This document shows positions 13,201 through 24,818 of a DNA stretch of 64,000 nt, piece by piece (the first letter of the stretch is position 1; every line of letters starts with the position of its first letter). The notes below the pieces were generated by a model. It did not search any database and was not told the DNA's origin. It saw only the letters and a program-made list of their open reading frames with translations. A program made the translations under genes and the position numbers. This stretch comes from Trogon surrucura (taxonomy: Eukaryota > Chordata > Aves > Trogoniformes > Trogonidae): contig CM036618.1 in assembly GCA_020746105.1 (NCBI GenBank), positions 11,044,501 through 11,108,500 of the forward strand, read 5' to 3'.

Positions 13201-13863
13201 TCACAGATATTTATGTGCCTTAAAAGTAGTGACTTTGATACCACTGAGAACAGCTTTGTCCATACAGCTGTTTCATCTTACCTAGTATGACCTTATATTT
13301 TGCAACAACTAATATCTCAGGAGAATAAAGTTGTGAAGATTATGCATAACTTCACAAGATTAGTATCAGTGTGTCCTGTATTTTTCCTTACTCTCTCTCT
13401 TGAAGGAAGTTAATGCTGTTGAAATGTTTGGAAAGAATACATTCCTGAGGTTTTCAGGAAGATTCATATATATGTTGTTTCTGTAAAGAAACTTTCTGTG
13501 AAATGTGTAAGTGTGTATATGTATATACACTGTCTTCCTGAAGAACCAGTATAGCTGATGCTATATTGTATGTTCAAATAGCAGTAACTAAAAACATTGT
13601 ATATATAGTTGTTTGAATTTATGTTACCCTGAACCCAGCCTGTTGTAGTCTTCAAAGTTCTCTTTTGTAATTTCAAGTGTTGGAGACATATCTGAGTTGA
13701 CCAGCTCCCTTTAGGTCAGTAATAGTCATGAAGTTTTACTGAGGTGAGAAGGGATCTGCATAAGTTGGACCCGTGCTCACAGAAAAGCCAGTGTTGTCAC
13801 TCTTACATGCACTTTGATAATTCTCATTTTGCTTGTTTTGTTCAAATCCAGATAGGAGTTGTA

Positions 13864-13918
13864 TTGAATTGAATTGAATTGAGTTGAATTGAACCGAATC
13901 GAATCAAACCAAACTGAA
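13864..13918 (+). repeat. Decaying (TTGAA)n pentanucleotide microsatellite
   Basis: About ten TTGAA units lie in a row. The first half is pure; the second half is increasingly substituted (TTGAG, ACCGA, ATCGA, ATCAA, ACCAA). It is a short tandem repeat that is decaying from one side. Confidence 0.85.
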
Positions 13919-15973
13919 TATCCCAATCTATTAGCCTATGCTATTGAAAACATGCAGTTAAGAATGAACAAAACAGAGCACATCAGATACCAAGAGGCAG
14001 AGACATCCATGACATCAAAGATAAACGGAAAACAGCACTTGAACAGGAAACAGCCCTTGTCACAGAGCCAGCCTGAGCTTAGGATGTGATGCAACACAGC
14101 ATTAAGGCAATATTGTTTTGTTAAAAGTATGTTATGAATTTCTAGTTACTTTGCTTTGCGGATCTCTAGAGGAGACATTGATTGGAACTTGGCTACCACT
14201 CATCCCCTGCCTCAGCGCTTGCTGACTGTGCTCTAGTTTGACCTCTGAGTGACAATTGGCCAAGGAACAAGAATGAGAAGGTTGAGAAGACAACTGTGTC
14301 AGCAGAGCACTTTAAGGAGGCAGCCTCATGTGTTGTACCTACCTTGTAAGAATTAAAAGTCTGGGAGTGCAAGAGAGAGAATTAAACGTATTACTTTCAT
14401 ATTCTCTGGACTTACTGTTTCTTATACATCTTATACATCTTATGAGTCATATTTGCACAGGTAGGGTTTTAGAAAAGCCGGCTTTCCTCACTGCATGTGT
14501 GGAGTAGCAACATAGATAGTAAAGAGCTAAGGGTCTCTATCAGTGCTCTTGTGAAGATGAATGACATACGTCACTATGGAGAGAACTCAAAGGCATTTGA
14601 GTTAAGCATAATATAGTTTGTAGGACAGAAAAACTTGTTATCATACAAGGTAATTTCTAGTCACCTGTATTTAAGGAATTCAGACAGAAATGATATGAGG
14701 GAAAGCCTAGGAAGATAGAAAGGAACATAAATTATGGGATGAACTCAGGATATCTTGGCTCATTTAACCCCCTTACAAAAAGAAGGAAAAGAAGGGAAAA
14801 AAACCTTAAACATTTTAAGTCAGTGCATTTACTTTCCATTCTTCCTGGCTTATTAGCTTAGTCAGTGTATGTAATATGCTCTTGTCCTATGACAATGTAG
14901 TTCCCTGAGAGAAGTTAATGTATAAAACACATAATCAGGCCTTTTATTAACTGATATAATGTTGGGGTTCTGGAAGTCAAGAGTGTCTGTCACGTCCATG
15001 TAAGGTGACATTTATCTCTCTTGCTCCATTCTTATTGGTAATGTAGTTCTACAGTTGGGACCTGATAGCTTGGTGCAGCCTAAAAGTTGATGTCAACACA
15101 GATTTCTGACACCTGCTTTAACATTTGAATTTTTTAATTTCTTTCCATCACATCTGCTTATGTCACTTGTCTCACCCAAAATACTATTTTGCGTCCTTTG
15201 CATTTATAGCCCTTAAAATATTTGTGGAATTACAGTTCTCTCCCCCTTCCTTACGTTTTGCTCCCATGGGTCCTTTCAGCTATATTGCCATTTTTTTTCC
15301 CACTTGTTTATGCTTTAGATTTTTTTGAGGGCATGTTTAAAGGTAGTAGTAGCTTCTGAGTTGGTTCTGTGAGGTGAATAATTAAAGTACAAAATTTAAC
15401 AAAATTTAAAAAAATTTAAGAACTTCGTTGTTATACTACTTGTTTCCATTTGGGCATTGTTATTTTGGTTTACTTTTTTTTTTTTTTTCCTGCACTTCTA
15501 CTTGGAAAAATTGCCTGAGGCGTCATGAAGCAAATACCCAGGCTGGATCTCAGAAAGCTGGTTTGGCATGTACTGAAGCACTACATTCTTTGGTAACTGC
15601 AATCTAGCTACAAAAGAGATACAGTGCCAGCCGTCATGAAATGCCTCTAGATTCTCTTCATCTGCTGCCTGTCTGTAATTTGAAGACCAGACCTGCAGAC
15701 ATTGACCAAATGCATGTTTCTGATTTGTAAGCAGACTAATGTCAAGGTCCTTTAGTGCAGACGCAGACTTTGCTTGACTAAAAAGTAATAGAAGACCAGA
15801 AGAAGTAATAGAGAACCAGTATACAACTCTTTCTGTATGTAGTGAAAGTTGTGATGTAGCAAATCTGCTTCAATGGCAGAGGAAGCCTAGAATGGAGAGA
15901 CTGCACAGTATTGAACATGAAACACAATGCAATTGCTGACATCATACACTGATGTTACTCGTGCTGAACTGCA

Positions 15974-16543
15974 TTTTTTTTTTGTCTTGGTATGCACTTT
16001 ATTGACACTATGGATATAGTACAAAGTGATGCTTAGTAATGGCGAATCATTCAAGACCAGAAGCTGGGAATTACTGCGTATCTGCAGTTTTTGTAGAAGT
16101 AGATACTAAATTCCAGTCTTTATATGTTGGCATGTTAAGTGGCACCAATGTATTGTTTTCAGTGCTGAAAACAATACGCTGCTATGAACGTGCCTTTTTA
16201 GAGAACTTACTCAAACGCTGCCTTGTAGTAGCATTTGCTCCTCTAACAAGTACTTATTGACAAGTATGCTCTGCTGCTTCTCACATGGAAGGGTCTCATG
16301 TTTTGCTATGTGCTGAAGAAGTCTTACATCTTCTGTATGGTTAGTGAGAGGCAGAAAATCTACTAGAGAGTGTTTCAGTTCATCTGATATCTTCCGAGTG
16401 TTTGTCCATGGCTGACTTGGGTTGGGAGTCTTGGGTAATTTAACTCTTAACTTAGGAACCTCAGTTACGAGCCAATAGTGAACTTGATGAAACTGAACCC
16501 GAATGAACTCTGAAAGGGGCAAAGGTTTATTCTCATTCATTTT
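15974..16543 (-). pseudogene. Candidate processed retrocopy of an unrecognised mRNA
   Basis: On the minus strand a 109-codon frame (16540 to 16211) begins MNENKPLPLSEF and ends LLQGSV. It is followed by about 210 bases of UTR-like sequence, then AATAAA (15998-16003 minus), 14 bases, and a run of ten A (15974-15983). This order is what a reverse-transcribed mRNA leaves. The peptide has a mostly non-repetitive, protein-like composition (ISDELKHSLVDFLP, VRLLQHIAKHE), but I do not recognise the parent gene. An in-frame stop lies just upstream of the first Met, while another frame reads MKQWENE up to the same place, so a one-base frameshift in a longer coding region is possible. No convincing target duplication was found. 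Alternative: a chance frame next to a poly(T) run. Confidence 0.42.
16150..16177. repeat. Perfect 13 bp inverted repeat with 2-base spacer
   Basis: GTATTGTTTTCAG (16150-16162) and its exact reverse complement (16165-16177) are separated by TG. On either strand it would fold into a stable short hairpin. It sits in the UTR-like part of the candidate retrocopy. Confidence 0.85.
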
Positions 16544-16865
16544 CCCACTGTTTCATGGTGCGTTTTCAGCAAATTTAATTGACGTCTATGTGTATAAAGA
16601 CAGAGAGAGTTAATGACTTGTTCTTTCCATGCTGAGCATCTGATGAATAATCTCTTGATAACAAAAGGGAGGATCTATATGTAATTGCCAGGGATGCCAT
16701 ACAATGTGTTTAGAACCTCACTTAGACAAAATCAATTATTAAATCCCTCTGAACAGTACTTCTGAGTGAGGTAGATACACTGAAACAGATATTTAAATGA
16801 TTTTTTGAATAAAACAAATCAAGGCCCAACTTTGACAGCAAGCAGCAAATTATAGCTTATATTCC

Positions 16866-17270
16866 CATAGAATCATAGAATTATAGAACAGTTTCAGTTG
16901 GAAGAGGCCTTCAAGATCATTGAGTCGAGCCTTTGTCCCAGCCCTATCAACACCACTGAACCATGTTCCTCAGCACATCTGCCTGTTTCTTAAACACCTC
17001 TAGGGATGGCGACTCAGCCACCTCCCTGGGCAGCCTGTTCCAATGGCTGACAACCCTCTCAGTAAAGAAATTCTTCCTAATATCTAACCTGAACTTCCCC
17101 TGGTGCAACTTAAGGCCATTTCCCCTCGTCCTATCACCCACCACTAGGGAGGGCAGACCAACCCCCACCTTACTACAACCTCCTTTCAAGTAGTTGTAGA
17201 GAGTGATAAGGTCTCCCCTCAGTCTCCTTTTCTCCAGGCTAAACAGACTCAGATCCCTCAGCCATCTCTT
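16866..17270 (-). repeat. CR1 LINE 3' end with ORF2 C-terminus, antisense
   Basis: The element begins with two 'atcatagaat' octamer-type units and extends about 400 bp. The minus frame (17318-16947) encodes the conserved CR1 ORF2 tail: [40 protein letters not shown], and [10 protein letters not shown]. It is interrupted on its 5' side at a T/C-rich low-complexity tract (17268-17300). It is 5'-truncated and the coding part is relatively intact. Confidence 0.93.
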
Positions 17271-17315
17271 TTTTTTTTTCTTTTTCTTTATCTTTTTTTT
17301 GTTAAGTTTTAATTT

Positions 17316-17370
17316 CATAGAATCAAAGAATCATTTAGGTTGGAAAAGGCCCTTGGGATTATAGTATAGC
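17316..17370 (-). repeat. Short CR1 3' tail, antisense
   Basis: A sequence of about 50 bp, 'catagaatcaaagaatcatttaggttgg' then 'aaaaggccc', matches the extreme 3' end of a CR1 subfamily like that at 6616. It is the middle member of three antisense CR1 pieces within 1.7 kb. Confidence 0.75.
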
Positions 17371-17566
17371 CTCCTTCTTTCCCCGTAGCCACTAACATGA
17401 TTGCTTAACATGCATCTTCTATTAAGAACAGTTCCTGGTCTGTAGTATTTTCTAACCTGTGCCCAGACTCATCTGGGATCATGCTGGCTAGTCTTGGCCA
17501 AAGACATGCCAGAGGTCACACTAAAAAATTTTGGTCCTGGCACACAGGTTCTAGCCCAGCTTATTT

Positions 17567-18570
17567 TCACAGAATCACAGAATGTTAGGGATTGGAAGGG
17601 ACCTCGAAAGATGATCAAGTCCAATCCCCCTGCCAGAGCAGGAATGCCTAGATTATGCTACATAAGAACATGTCCAGGCGGGTCTTGAATGTCTCCAGAG
17701 AAGGAGACTCCACAGCCTCTCTGGGCAACCTGTTCCAGTGTTCCGTCACCCTCGCTGAGAACAAGTTTCTTCTCGAGTTTAAGCGGAACCTCTTATGTTC
17801 CAGTTTCAGCCCGTTACCCCTTGTCCTATCATTGGTTGTCACCGAGAAGAGCTTGGCTCCATGCTCGTGACACTCACCCTTTATATATTTGTAAACATTA
17901 ATGAGGTCACCCCTCAGTCTCCTCTAAACTAAAGAGCCCCAGCTCCCTCAGTCTTTCCTCATAAGGGAGATGCTCCACTCCCTTAATCATCCTAGTTGCC
18001 CTGTGCTGGACTCTCTCCAGCACTTCCCTGTCTTTCTTGAACTGAGGGGCCCAGAACTGGACACAATATTCCAGATGGGGTCTCACCAGGGCAGAGTAGA
18101 GGGGAAGGAGAACCTCTCTTGACCTACTAACCACCCCCCTTCTAATACACCCCAGGATGCCATTGGCCTTCCTGGCCACAAGGGCACAGTGCTGGCTCAT
18201 GGTCATCCTGCTGTCCACCAAGACTCCCAGGTCCCTTTCCCCTACACTACTCTCTAATAAGTCATTCCCCAACTTATACTGGAACCTGGGGTTGTTCCTA
18301 CCCAGATGCAAGACTCTACACTTACCCTTGTTATATTTCATTAAATTTTCACCCACCCAACTCTCCAGCCTGTCCAGGTCTCGCTGGATGGCAGCACAGC
18401 CTTCTGGTGTGTCAGCCACTCCTCCCAACTTGGTGTCATCAGCAAACTTGCTGATAGTACTCTCTAGTCCCTCATCCAAGTCATTGATAAATATATTGAA
18501 TAATACTGGTCCCAGTACCGACCCTTGAGGGACTCCACTGGATGCAGACCTCCAACCAGATTTTACCAGC
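17567..18570 (-). pseudogene. CR1 LINE with reverse-transcriptase ORF2 fragment, antisense, frameshifted
   Basis: This is a CR1 copy of about 1 kb ending in ATTCTGTG-type octamers. The minus frame 18581-17907 encodes reverse-transcriptase landmarks: [16 protein letters not shown] at residues 14-29, FADD catalytic Asp pair at residues 46-49, then the thumb region and the ORF2 C-terminal part ([25 protein letters not shown]). Near 17925 a deletion of about 5 bases, compared with the copy at 57.5 kb, shifts the frame and ends the ORF early; the tail coding sequence continues in another frame. The N-terminal RT motifs and the endonuclease are missing. The copy is close to the one at 57550-58818, so both belong to the same, relatively young subfamily. 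Confidence 0.93.
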
Positions 18571-19025
18571 ATGGAGACCACAGTGCAAACTAGAAGCCAG
18601 AAACATAGGTGATAAAAAATTTTCTAGTAATTTCACCACTTTCTATTTATAAAAGGCATACAAGGGGGAAGAAATCAGGTGGGATAGTCCATAATCAGTG
18701 ATACTGATGAAGGTTATTTCTATACTGATACTATAAGGAAAACTGGTTTTTGTACTCCTGGGCATAGCTCAACTCTGTATGTATCAGCCTACTTTACTGT
18801 GTTTAACTATAGATTTGCTCTTTTGGTGTAAGACATCATTAATATTCATGTAACCAATGTACTGGATGGGGATCTCTAGACTTTGTTATATTTATTCAGC
18901 AAAGAATTGAAAGCGTGTACCTGAGCAATATGTATATGTGGGGGGGTGAGTGCGTGTGTTGGACTTGGCATGTGCCCAAGGCAATAACTATACCTAACGC
19001 CTCAAAGGTAACCACACAGAAATTG

Positions 19026-19394
19026 TCAAGAAGACTCAGTGGCGACCTTATAGCTGCCTTCCCGTACCTGAAGGGAACCTACAGGACGGCTGCGGGGGGG
19101 ACTTTTTACAAGAGCGTCCACTGATAGTACAAGTGGAAAGGGATTTAAGTTAAAGGAGAATAGATTTAGATTGGATCTTAGGAAGAAATTCTTCAGTACG
19201 AAAGTGGCAAGACTCTGGAATAAATTGCCCAGAGATGTTGTGGCTGCCCCCTCCCTGGAGGTGTTCAAGGCCAGGCTGGACAGAACCTGGAGTAGCCTGA
19301 TCTAGTTGAGAGGTGTCCCTGCCCGTGACAGGGAGGTTGGATTGAATGATCTCTAAGGTCCCTTCCAACCTGGGCCATTCTATGGTTCTATGAA
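19026..19394 (+). repeat. CR1 LINE 3' end, sense
   Basis: This segment runs from 'agaagactcagtggcgacc' through the coding stretch for the ORF2 C-terminus ('aaatagatttagattggat', 'ttgcccagagatgttgtgg') to the tail 'ggtcccttccaacctgggccattctatggttctatg'. It is 5'-truncated, with frameshifts in the coding part (for example around the G-run at 19096). Confidence 0.92.
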
Positions 19395-20397
19395 GCAAAA
19401 TTCGATCTAAAGTTTATTTGGTAAATGGATCTTATGGATGGCTTGCATGCTTTTATGCATGTACTTAAAATTAAAAGTACATTTGATGTTTACATTGCAG
19501 ATGTTTTAGTTCTTTAGCACTACTGTTTGAATTCATGTAGGTCTGTGCAAAAGTGAAAAAAAAATACTAATGTTTTAAATAAAGTTTGGTTTTAAACGTA
19601 TTGCTCTATGCTGTTACTCTGATGCATTTATACTACTGTGCTCTCACCTACATAAAAAGTCTGTCTGGGTCATTGTATGCTTAAAGACAGCGTAAAGTAG
19701 TTCTGCTCAGCTCAACCATAATTTCTTCAGGTACTGTGACACGGATACTGGTTTTTGAACATCTGTGCATCCTCCACGGGCCTTCACAGCCCTGCACATG
19801 TGGGTTCCCTTGAAGAACTCGATCCCTAGGTGGCTCCTCTGTATTCCTATGAAAACTCTACCAGAAAGTCCTGTGTCATTCACATTTTTTTACAGAAACA
19901 GTTTAGTTACCCAGAAAAGTAAACTTTGATTAAAGCACAGGATTGTGAATTACTTTACAGTTGTTTTGAATTTTTGTACTTTCGCCATGGATATTTTCAT
20001 GTGGAGTTATGTAACTTCCTGAATTTCCATTTATTGATCCATAAAATAAGTACGGTAAGACTTTTCTGTAGGACTTAATTCTTATAAAGCACTTTGAAAT
20101 TTTCAGTGTTAAGATTTTCTATTAACTGTGAGGGTTTTCTGTTGCCCGTTTAATATGCCTAAACATTTGTTAAGGGTCACAGGGGATTCATAAGATAAAA
20201 AAGAAGAAAGTGCACACAATATGTTCTTACTTTACATCGGAAGTGAAATAATTATCATTTGTGTTCATTCCTTAGTTCTTTTGCTATCCTAAAATCCTGT
20301 GAGTTTGTTGATACTGAGCTGTGACAGCTAGCTGATATGCTGAACCAAATAGCATCTTGAGCAGCTGAAGCAGAAATTATTCAAGGTTTTTAAAATA

Positions 20398-20490
20398 TAG
20401 ATTTTTATTGTATTATAAATGCAATGTATATAATTTATTGTGCGGTATTGTATTATATTATATTATACTATGCTATATTGTGTATAATTC
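20398..20490 (+). repeat. AT-rich (TATTA)n-like tract
   Basis: This is an imperfect array of TATTATA-type units within a low-complexity A/T stretch. It has no gene content. Confidence 0.7.
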
Positions 20491-21941
20491 GTGACTGAGC
20501 AAAGTGAATAGACGTGCCCAGAAAGTCCTGCTCTGGTGAGAGGAAAGCCCAAGCCCAAGTGTGTTCTGTCCTGCGCCTTTTTTTGGAAATCTGCTCAGCA
20601 CAGCCCTGGTAATAACTACAGGGACTACTTACCTGACCCTTGTTGTTTTGCCTCCAGGTTTCTGCATAATGAATAAAAGAAATTGTGATTAATGTGGCAT
20701 CCCGTGTCAAGGGTAGCCTGTAGGTTGCCATCAAGTGCATCATTAAGTTATCTTTGAAAAATTTCCTAAGTTTCACTTGACAAATAATAGCTTTTCCTCT
20801 GCCAACACGGCAGAGCAATAACCAGCTAATACATGGGATGAGTTAATATATATCAAAAAGAAGCGTTACTTCTGGCAGAGAAACAGCTTTTGCTTTTCAT
20901 AGGGTTTTGATGGAATTTTAAATGAAACTTGCTCACTTGTTTTCTTTCCATCCCTGTGATTTGAAGTCATGCACGTAGTGATGTCGTGGCTGCCGAGCAG
21001 GTGTGTGTGGCTGCGAGCGAGCTGCAGAACCCTACCTGGGGGTTGTTCAACTGAGCATTAGTTGGTGCTGTGGGTCGGTTACAAAACACGAGAGATTGCC
21101 TCCTTACTTCTGCTCGCTGGTTTGATCTCGACTTCCTTGCGGCCTCTGAGTTGCATAACCGGTTTATTTCTATAGAAACTCCAAAAGTCCCCACACCTTC
21201 GTATTCATGGTGTGTGTTGAAGGAATAAAGGGCAGAACATATTGGGCTTCTAGGGTGTTTTGTTCTCTGGACACATGCCCCCATTCATTTTTTCAGTGAT
21301 ACATATACAGCTTGACTAGGAACTAGGTGCTGCCATAGCACCTACGTTGAATTATGCGAAGAGCTTACAGATAATGTTAGCTTTTTGTTCTGAGACACTG
21401 CCTCATATTAAGAGTCCTTTGAGCCATTCAGGTCTTGAGCCTCATGTAATTTAAAAAGTTAACTGATGTTGAAAATACAAGTGGCTTCCTGATGACTAAC
21501 CCAAAGAACGTCTGTGCCTTACACATTGAACTTCAGTGTATGCGTCATGCCGAGTGTTGAAATCGTGTGATTTAATAACATATTAAATAAATAACTGTTA
21601 AATAATTGAACGACAGATTGACAAATAGCGTTTATTGTCACAACAATCAACAGTGACAATTCCTGTATGATGTAAGAATACAGTCTAACAGCAAGAATAC
21701 TGCTTTTAGTGGGTTGGCCAAAGCACAGTGAGGGTGGGTGATACAACCCACAGCCCTCAGCAGCTCCTGGGCACAGGGCGTGTTTGCCTGCAGTAGACTC
21801 ACTGGCCAACTCTCAGTGGTGCTCAGATCTGCTCAAGTCTCTGGGACTTTTGTCTCTAGTTGCCCAGCTCCCCAACTTCCCTTGTGCTTTAACTGATAAA
21901 AATCAATGGCTTTTGAATTGGGGGTAATTTAAACCAGGTGG

Positions 21942-21960
21942 ATCTGTATCTGTATCTGTA
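21942..21960 (+). repeat. (ATCTGT)3 hexanucleotide repeat
   Basis: Three perfect ATCTGT units are followed by a short CT run. Confidence 0.85.
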
Positions 21961-22732
21961 TTTCTCTCTCTAGTTATGTGTAATTTTTTTTGTATTTTTA
22001 CTGATTGTTATCACAAGAAACCTCTATTGTCAAGTATGGAAAGGGTTTCCATAAATAAAGAGGTCACTAACCTTTACACATTATTAATAGTATATACTGT
22101 GGCGTTCATAGGTGTGGCAATACCTGGTGCTTACAGTAGGGAGTGTCCTCCAGAACGACTAGTCTTATAATATAATTCTGAAAGTTGTAACGTGAATATA
22201 ATTCTGTGCCATCTATTTGATTTCAGCTAGTGTAAATTGCATATAGATAAGATCCTGCCATTTGAAAAGTGAAAAAAGCATTAACTGATGTTGAGCATTT
22301 GCACTAATTTCCTTCATCTTACCCGTAGATTTCTACTTCACTTACTTCAAGACACAAATACGACATACTTCGTTATGAACATGTGTGTCATTATAAGAAA
22401 ATATGTTAAATCTATTGTATCTGCAGTTGTATTGCAAAGAAGTAAAACTGCATCTTTAAGCAATTCTGGAGTCAAACGCACATTTCAAAGTCCTGGCTCA
22501 GTAGTCTAGCAGTAAACTGAGAAATACTAAGTATTTGAAAAATACGACTTTTACGTTTTTCTACTATTGTCTGCTAGAGATTAAAAAGGGAAAGAAACTG
22601 AATAAAATGATCCTCCATCTTAAGCACCAGCTTTAAAACTTGTTTGCCATTGAAAAATGCAGGAATTCTCAGAGCTTTGTAACAGCTTTCTTGGTTTGTC
22701 CTTTTTCCTCTGAGGTTTAGCAACTTCCCCAG

Positions 22733-22925
22733 TGGTTAGTACAGCACTCCAAGCAACTAATCCTGCGTCTATAAACTGTAATGTCAAAGGATTAATGCGT
22801 GCCTGGAAACGCAGGTCAAATCTGCTTTAGATCACAACAGTTTGAGTTCAGCTCCTAGCTGAAATATCACGAAACTACCATATAATTTCGCACAAGTCTT
22901 GCATTCCTGTACTTCAGCTGCTGGT
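22733..22925 (+). repeat. Possible MIR-type SINE relic, sense
   Basis: The segment carries a 'cagtggttagtacagcactcc' head, a 'tttgagttcagctcctagctg' middle, and 'cacaagtcttgcattcctgtacttcagc' further on, in the order expected of an old MIR element. Divergence is high and this is pattern recognition only. Confidence 0.3.
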
Positions 22926-24061
22926 TGCCTTTAATAAAAAGAGGCCCAGGATTGATTTCCCTGAGAATGTATTTTTCTTTGTCTAAAACCGAAGTAGTGT
23001 CAGCTGGAAAGTGGCAGGGTTGCTTAAAATAGTTCTGTATTCGATATAAATAGCACTTTCAAGGCGTACATTTAAAATCGTGCAGAAAGTACAGTATGGC
23101 AAGTTACTGATATTTCCTGAATTTCTTCTGTTTGCTGTCTGCAATGCCCAGAGCTGGTAGCTCTGTTTGCTGAGCGCCTGCCCTCCCCCGGAGAGGTGCT
23201 GAGGCCAGCGGTGCTGCGCACAGATGCGGAGGCTTACATTAGCTGAGTCTCATCTGAGACTAAACACAAGTATTTTTAATTGTTTTTATACAAAACTATT
23301 AATCTTGTTTGCACGATACGCGGGACGGAATCTGCGGTAAGCAGGCATATATAATTACACCTGGTTTATTTATGCTGAGCCACCAACAAAGCACAGCAAG
23401 TCATACCTAATTATCTGCAAATGAAATATCCAGAATCTCTTTTGTTTTGCTTTACTTTCTTGATCCTTTTGTTTGTAGTGTGTATCTTTGAGGGTTTTTC
23501 CTACATGAATTCTTGCAATATGTTTTTACATATGTAAGTGGCAGGTGTCCTTAGAATCTTTGTTTGACTGATAATAAATGAAATATAATTGAGAGTAGGT
23601 ATATTAATTCAGTTTTGGTTAGTGCGGGTGGGTTTTTAATTCATTTCATTTATTTTAAGACTACATAATATTCTGTTGCCATAACATAAAATAATTACCA
23701 TCTTTAGAATATGTCTATTTGGTTGCAAAAAGCAATACTATACACCACTATACATACCTTAGTGAAGGAGCTGTGCACTTGAGACTCTTGATTTGAATGT
23801 TTAGCTATTTAAAACTGCAAGTTGAAAGCCCCATGTGTTGTCAATCTGTAAAGTTAGCCTCACAGTGGCTGACTTTTTTTAATCTATTTTGTTGGTTTAC
23901 TTAGAGAAAGTGGTTTACCAGATGAAAGAAAAGGCTTTGTACTTTTGCCCAGGCAGGGATAGGGGCGTCCACTTGCTGCCCTCTGCCTGGGTCAGCTCCT
24001 CCTGCAGCCGGCACATGGGCTCCCATTCCCAGGAACGTCTTTCAAAACGGATAGAAATGAG

Positions 24062-24449
24062 CATCTGAAGGAGCTGGGTCTCTTTAGCCTGGAGAAGAGG
24101 AGGCTGAGGGGCGACCTCATTAATGTTTATAAATATGTCAAGAGGGAGTGTCAGGAGGAGAGTGCCAGGCTCTTTTCAGCAGCGTCCACTGACAGGACAA
24201 GGGGCAATGAATACAAGCTGAAACATAGGAGGTTCCGGAAGAACATTAGGAAGAAACTTTTTGACTGTGAGGGTGACAGAGCCCTGGCACAGGCTGCCCA
24301 GGGAGGTTGTGGACTCTCCTTCTCTGGAGACATTCAAAACCTGCCTGGACGTGTTCCTGTGTGATCCTGCTCTGGCAGGGGGGTTGGACTAGATGATCTT
24401 TTGAGGTCCCTTCCAACCCCGAACATTCTGTGATTCTGTGATTCTGTGA
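24062..24449 (+). repeat. CR1 LINE 3' end, sense, ending 128 bp before an LDAH exon
   Basis: This is a CR1 3' segment encoding the ORF2 tail (the region [24 protein letters not shown] and onward) with small indels. Its UTR is 'ttggactagatgatcttttgag' plus three ATTCTGTG units. It is the same ATTCTGTG-ending group as the copies at 17.6 and 58.8 kb. Its end lies close to the splice acceptor at 24577, with the branch region and pyrimidine tract left intact. Confidence 0.93.
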
Positions 24450-24577
24450 CCAAGGTGCAGCACTCCTGGAAGCCCAACTTCCTTTCGAGCAGAGACTCAT
24501 TTGACAACTGCGTCTCCTGGGCTGGGATGTGGGGCTGTAGGACTTTGCTGACAGTCATTTTCTCATGGCCTTGGCAG

Positions 24578-24818
24578 GTTCTTCGCTCTGTGCTGCTGTT
24601 CCCAACAATCGAGCGTATGGCTCAGTCCCCTCAAGGAAAGCTCATGACCCCTCTGCTGTGCAAACTTCGTTACGTTCTGTACATGCCTGTCTACCTGCTG
24701 TCCTTCCTGCCCGAGGGAGTCAAAGCCTCCCTGGTGCGCTTTGCTCTGCGAGGAATGAAGACCTGTGATGAATCTTCCATAACAACCTCCGTAAATCTCT
24801 TCAGCGTGGACTGCATTG
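24578..24818 (+). CDS. LDAH: LDAH internal coding exon (first LDAH exon in window)
   Basis: This 241 bp exon encodes 80 residues plus one base of a split codon. The acceptor is TTGGCAG just before 24578, with a branch-like CTGAC about 27 bases upstream. The donor is G|GTGAGC after 24818. The peptide contains LLFPTIERM, SPQGK, TPLLC and RYVLY, which I recognise from LDAH, the lipid droplet-associated serine hydrolase of the alpha/beta-hydrolase fold linked to cholesterol-ester and lipid-droplet metabolism. The exon corresponds to about residues 157-237 of human LDAH, the region after the nucleophile elbow. The frame is open at both sides (about 24446-24910), so unspliced RNA would add about 30 residues before a stop. 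A CR1 element ends only about 128 bp upstream. Recognition is from memory of the family; the frame and splice signals are seen directly. Confidence 0.95.

Larger units (their letters stand above)
1..24577 (+). other. LDAH: LDAH intron, 3' part (upstream exons not in window)
   Basis: This is intronic sequence upstream of the first recognised LDAH exon. I looked for the preceding LDAH exon (the GHSIG nucleophile motif) in this stretch and did not see it, so this intron probably starts outside the window. It holds decayed and well-preserved CR1 pieces, one solo LTR, a candidate retrocopy and simple repeats, each listed separately. The stretches 1-4780, 4890-6235, 6725-8690, 10480-15970, 19400-22730 and 22930-24050 show no gene that I can support; they are AT-rich with scattered homopolymer runs. 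Confidence 0.7.

Noticed and set aside
20967..21284. 105-codon minus frame near 21 kb
   Set aside because: No recognisable domain, no exon signals, ordinary composition for chance frames.
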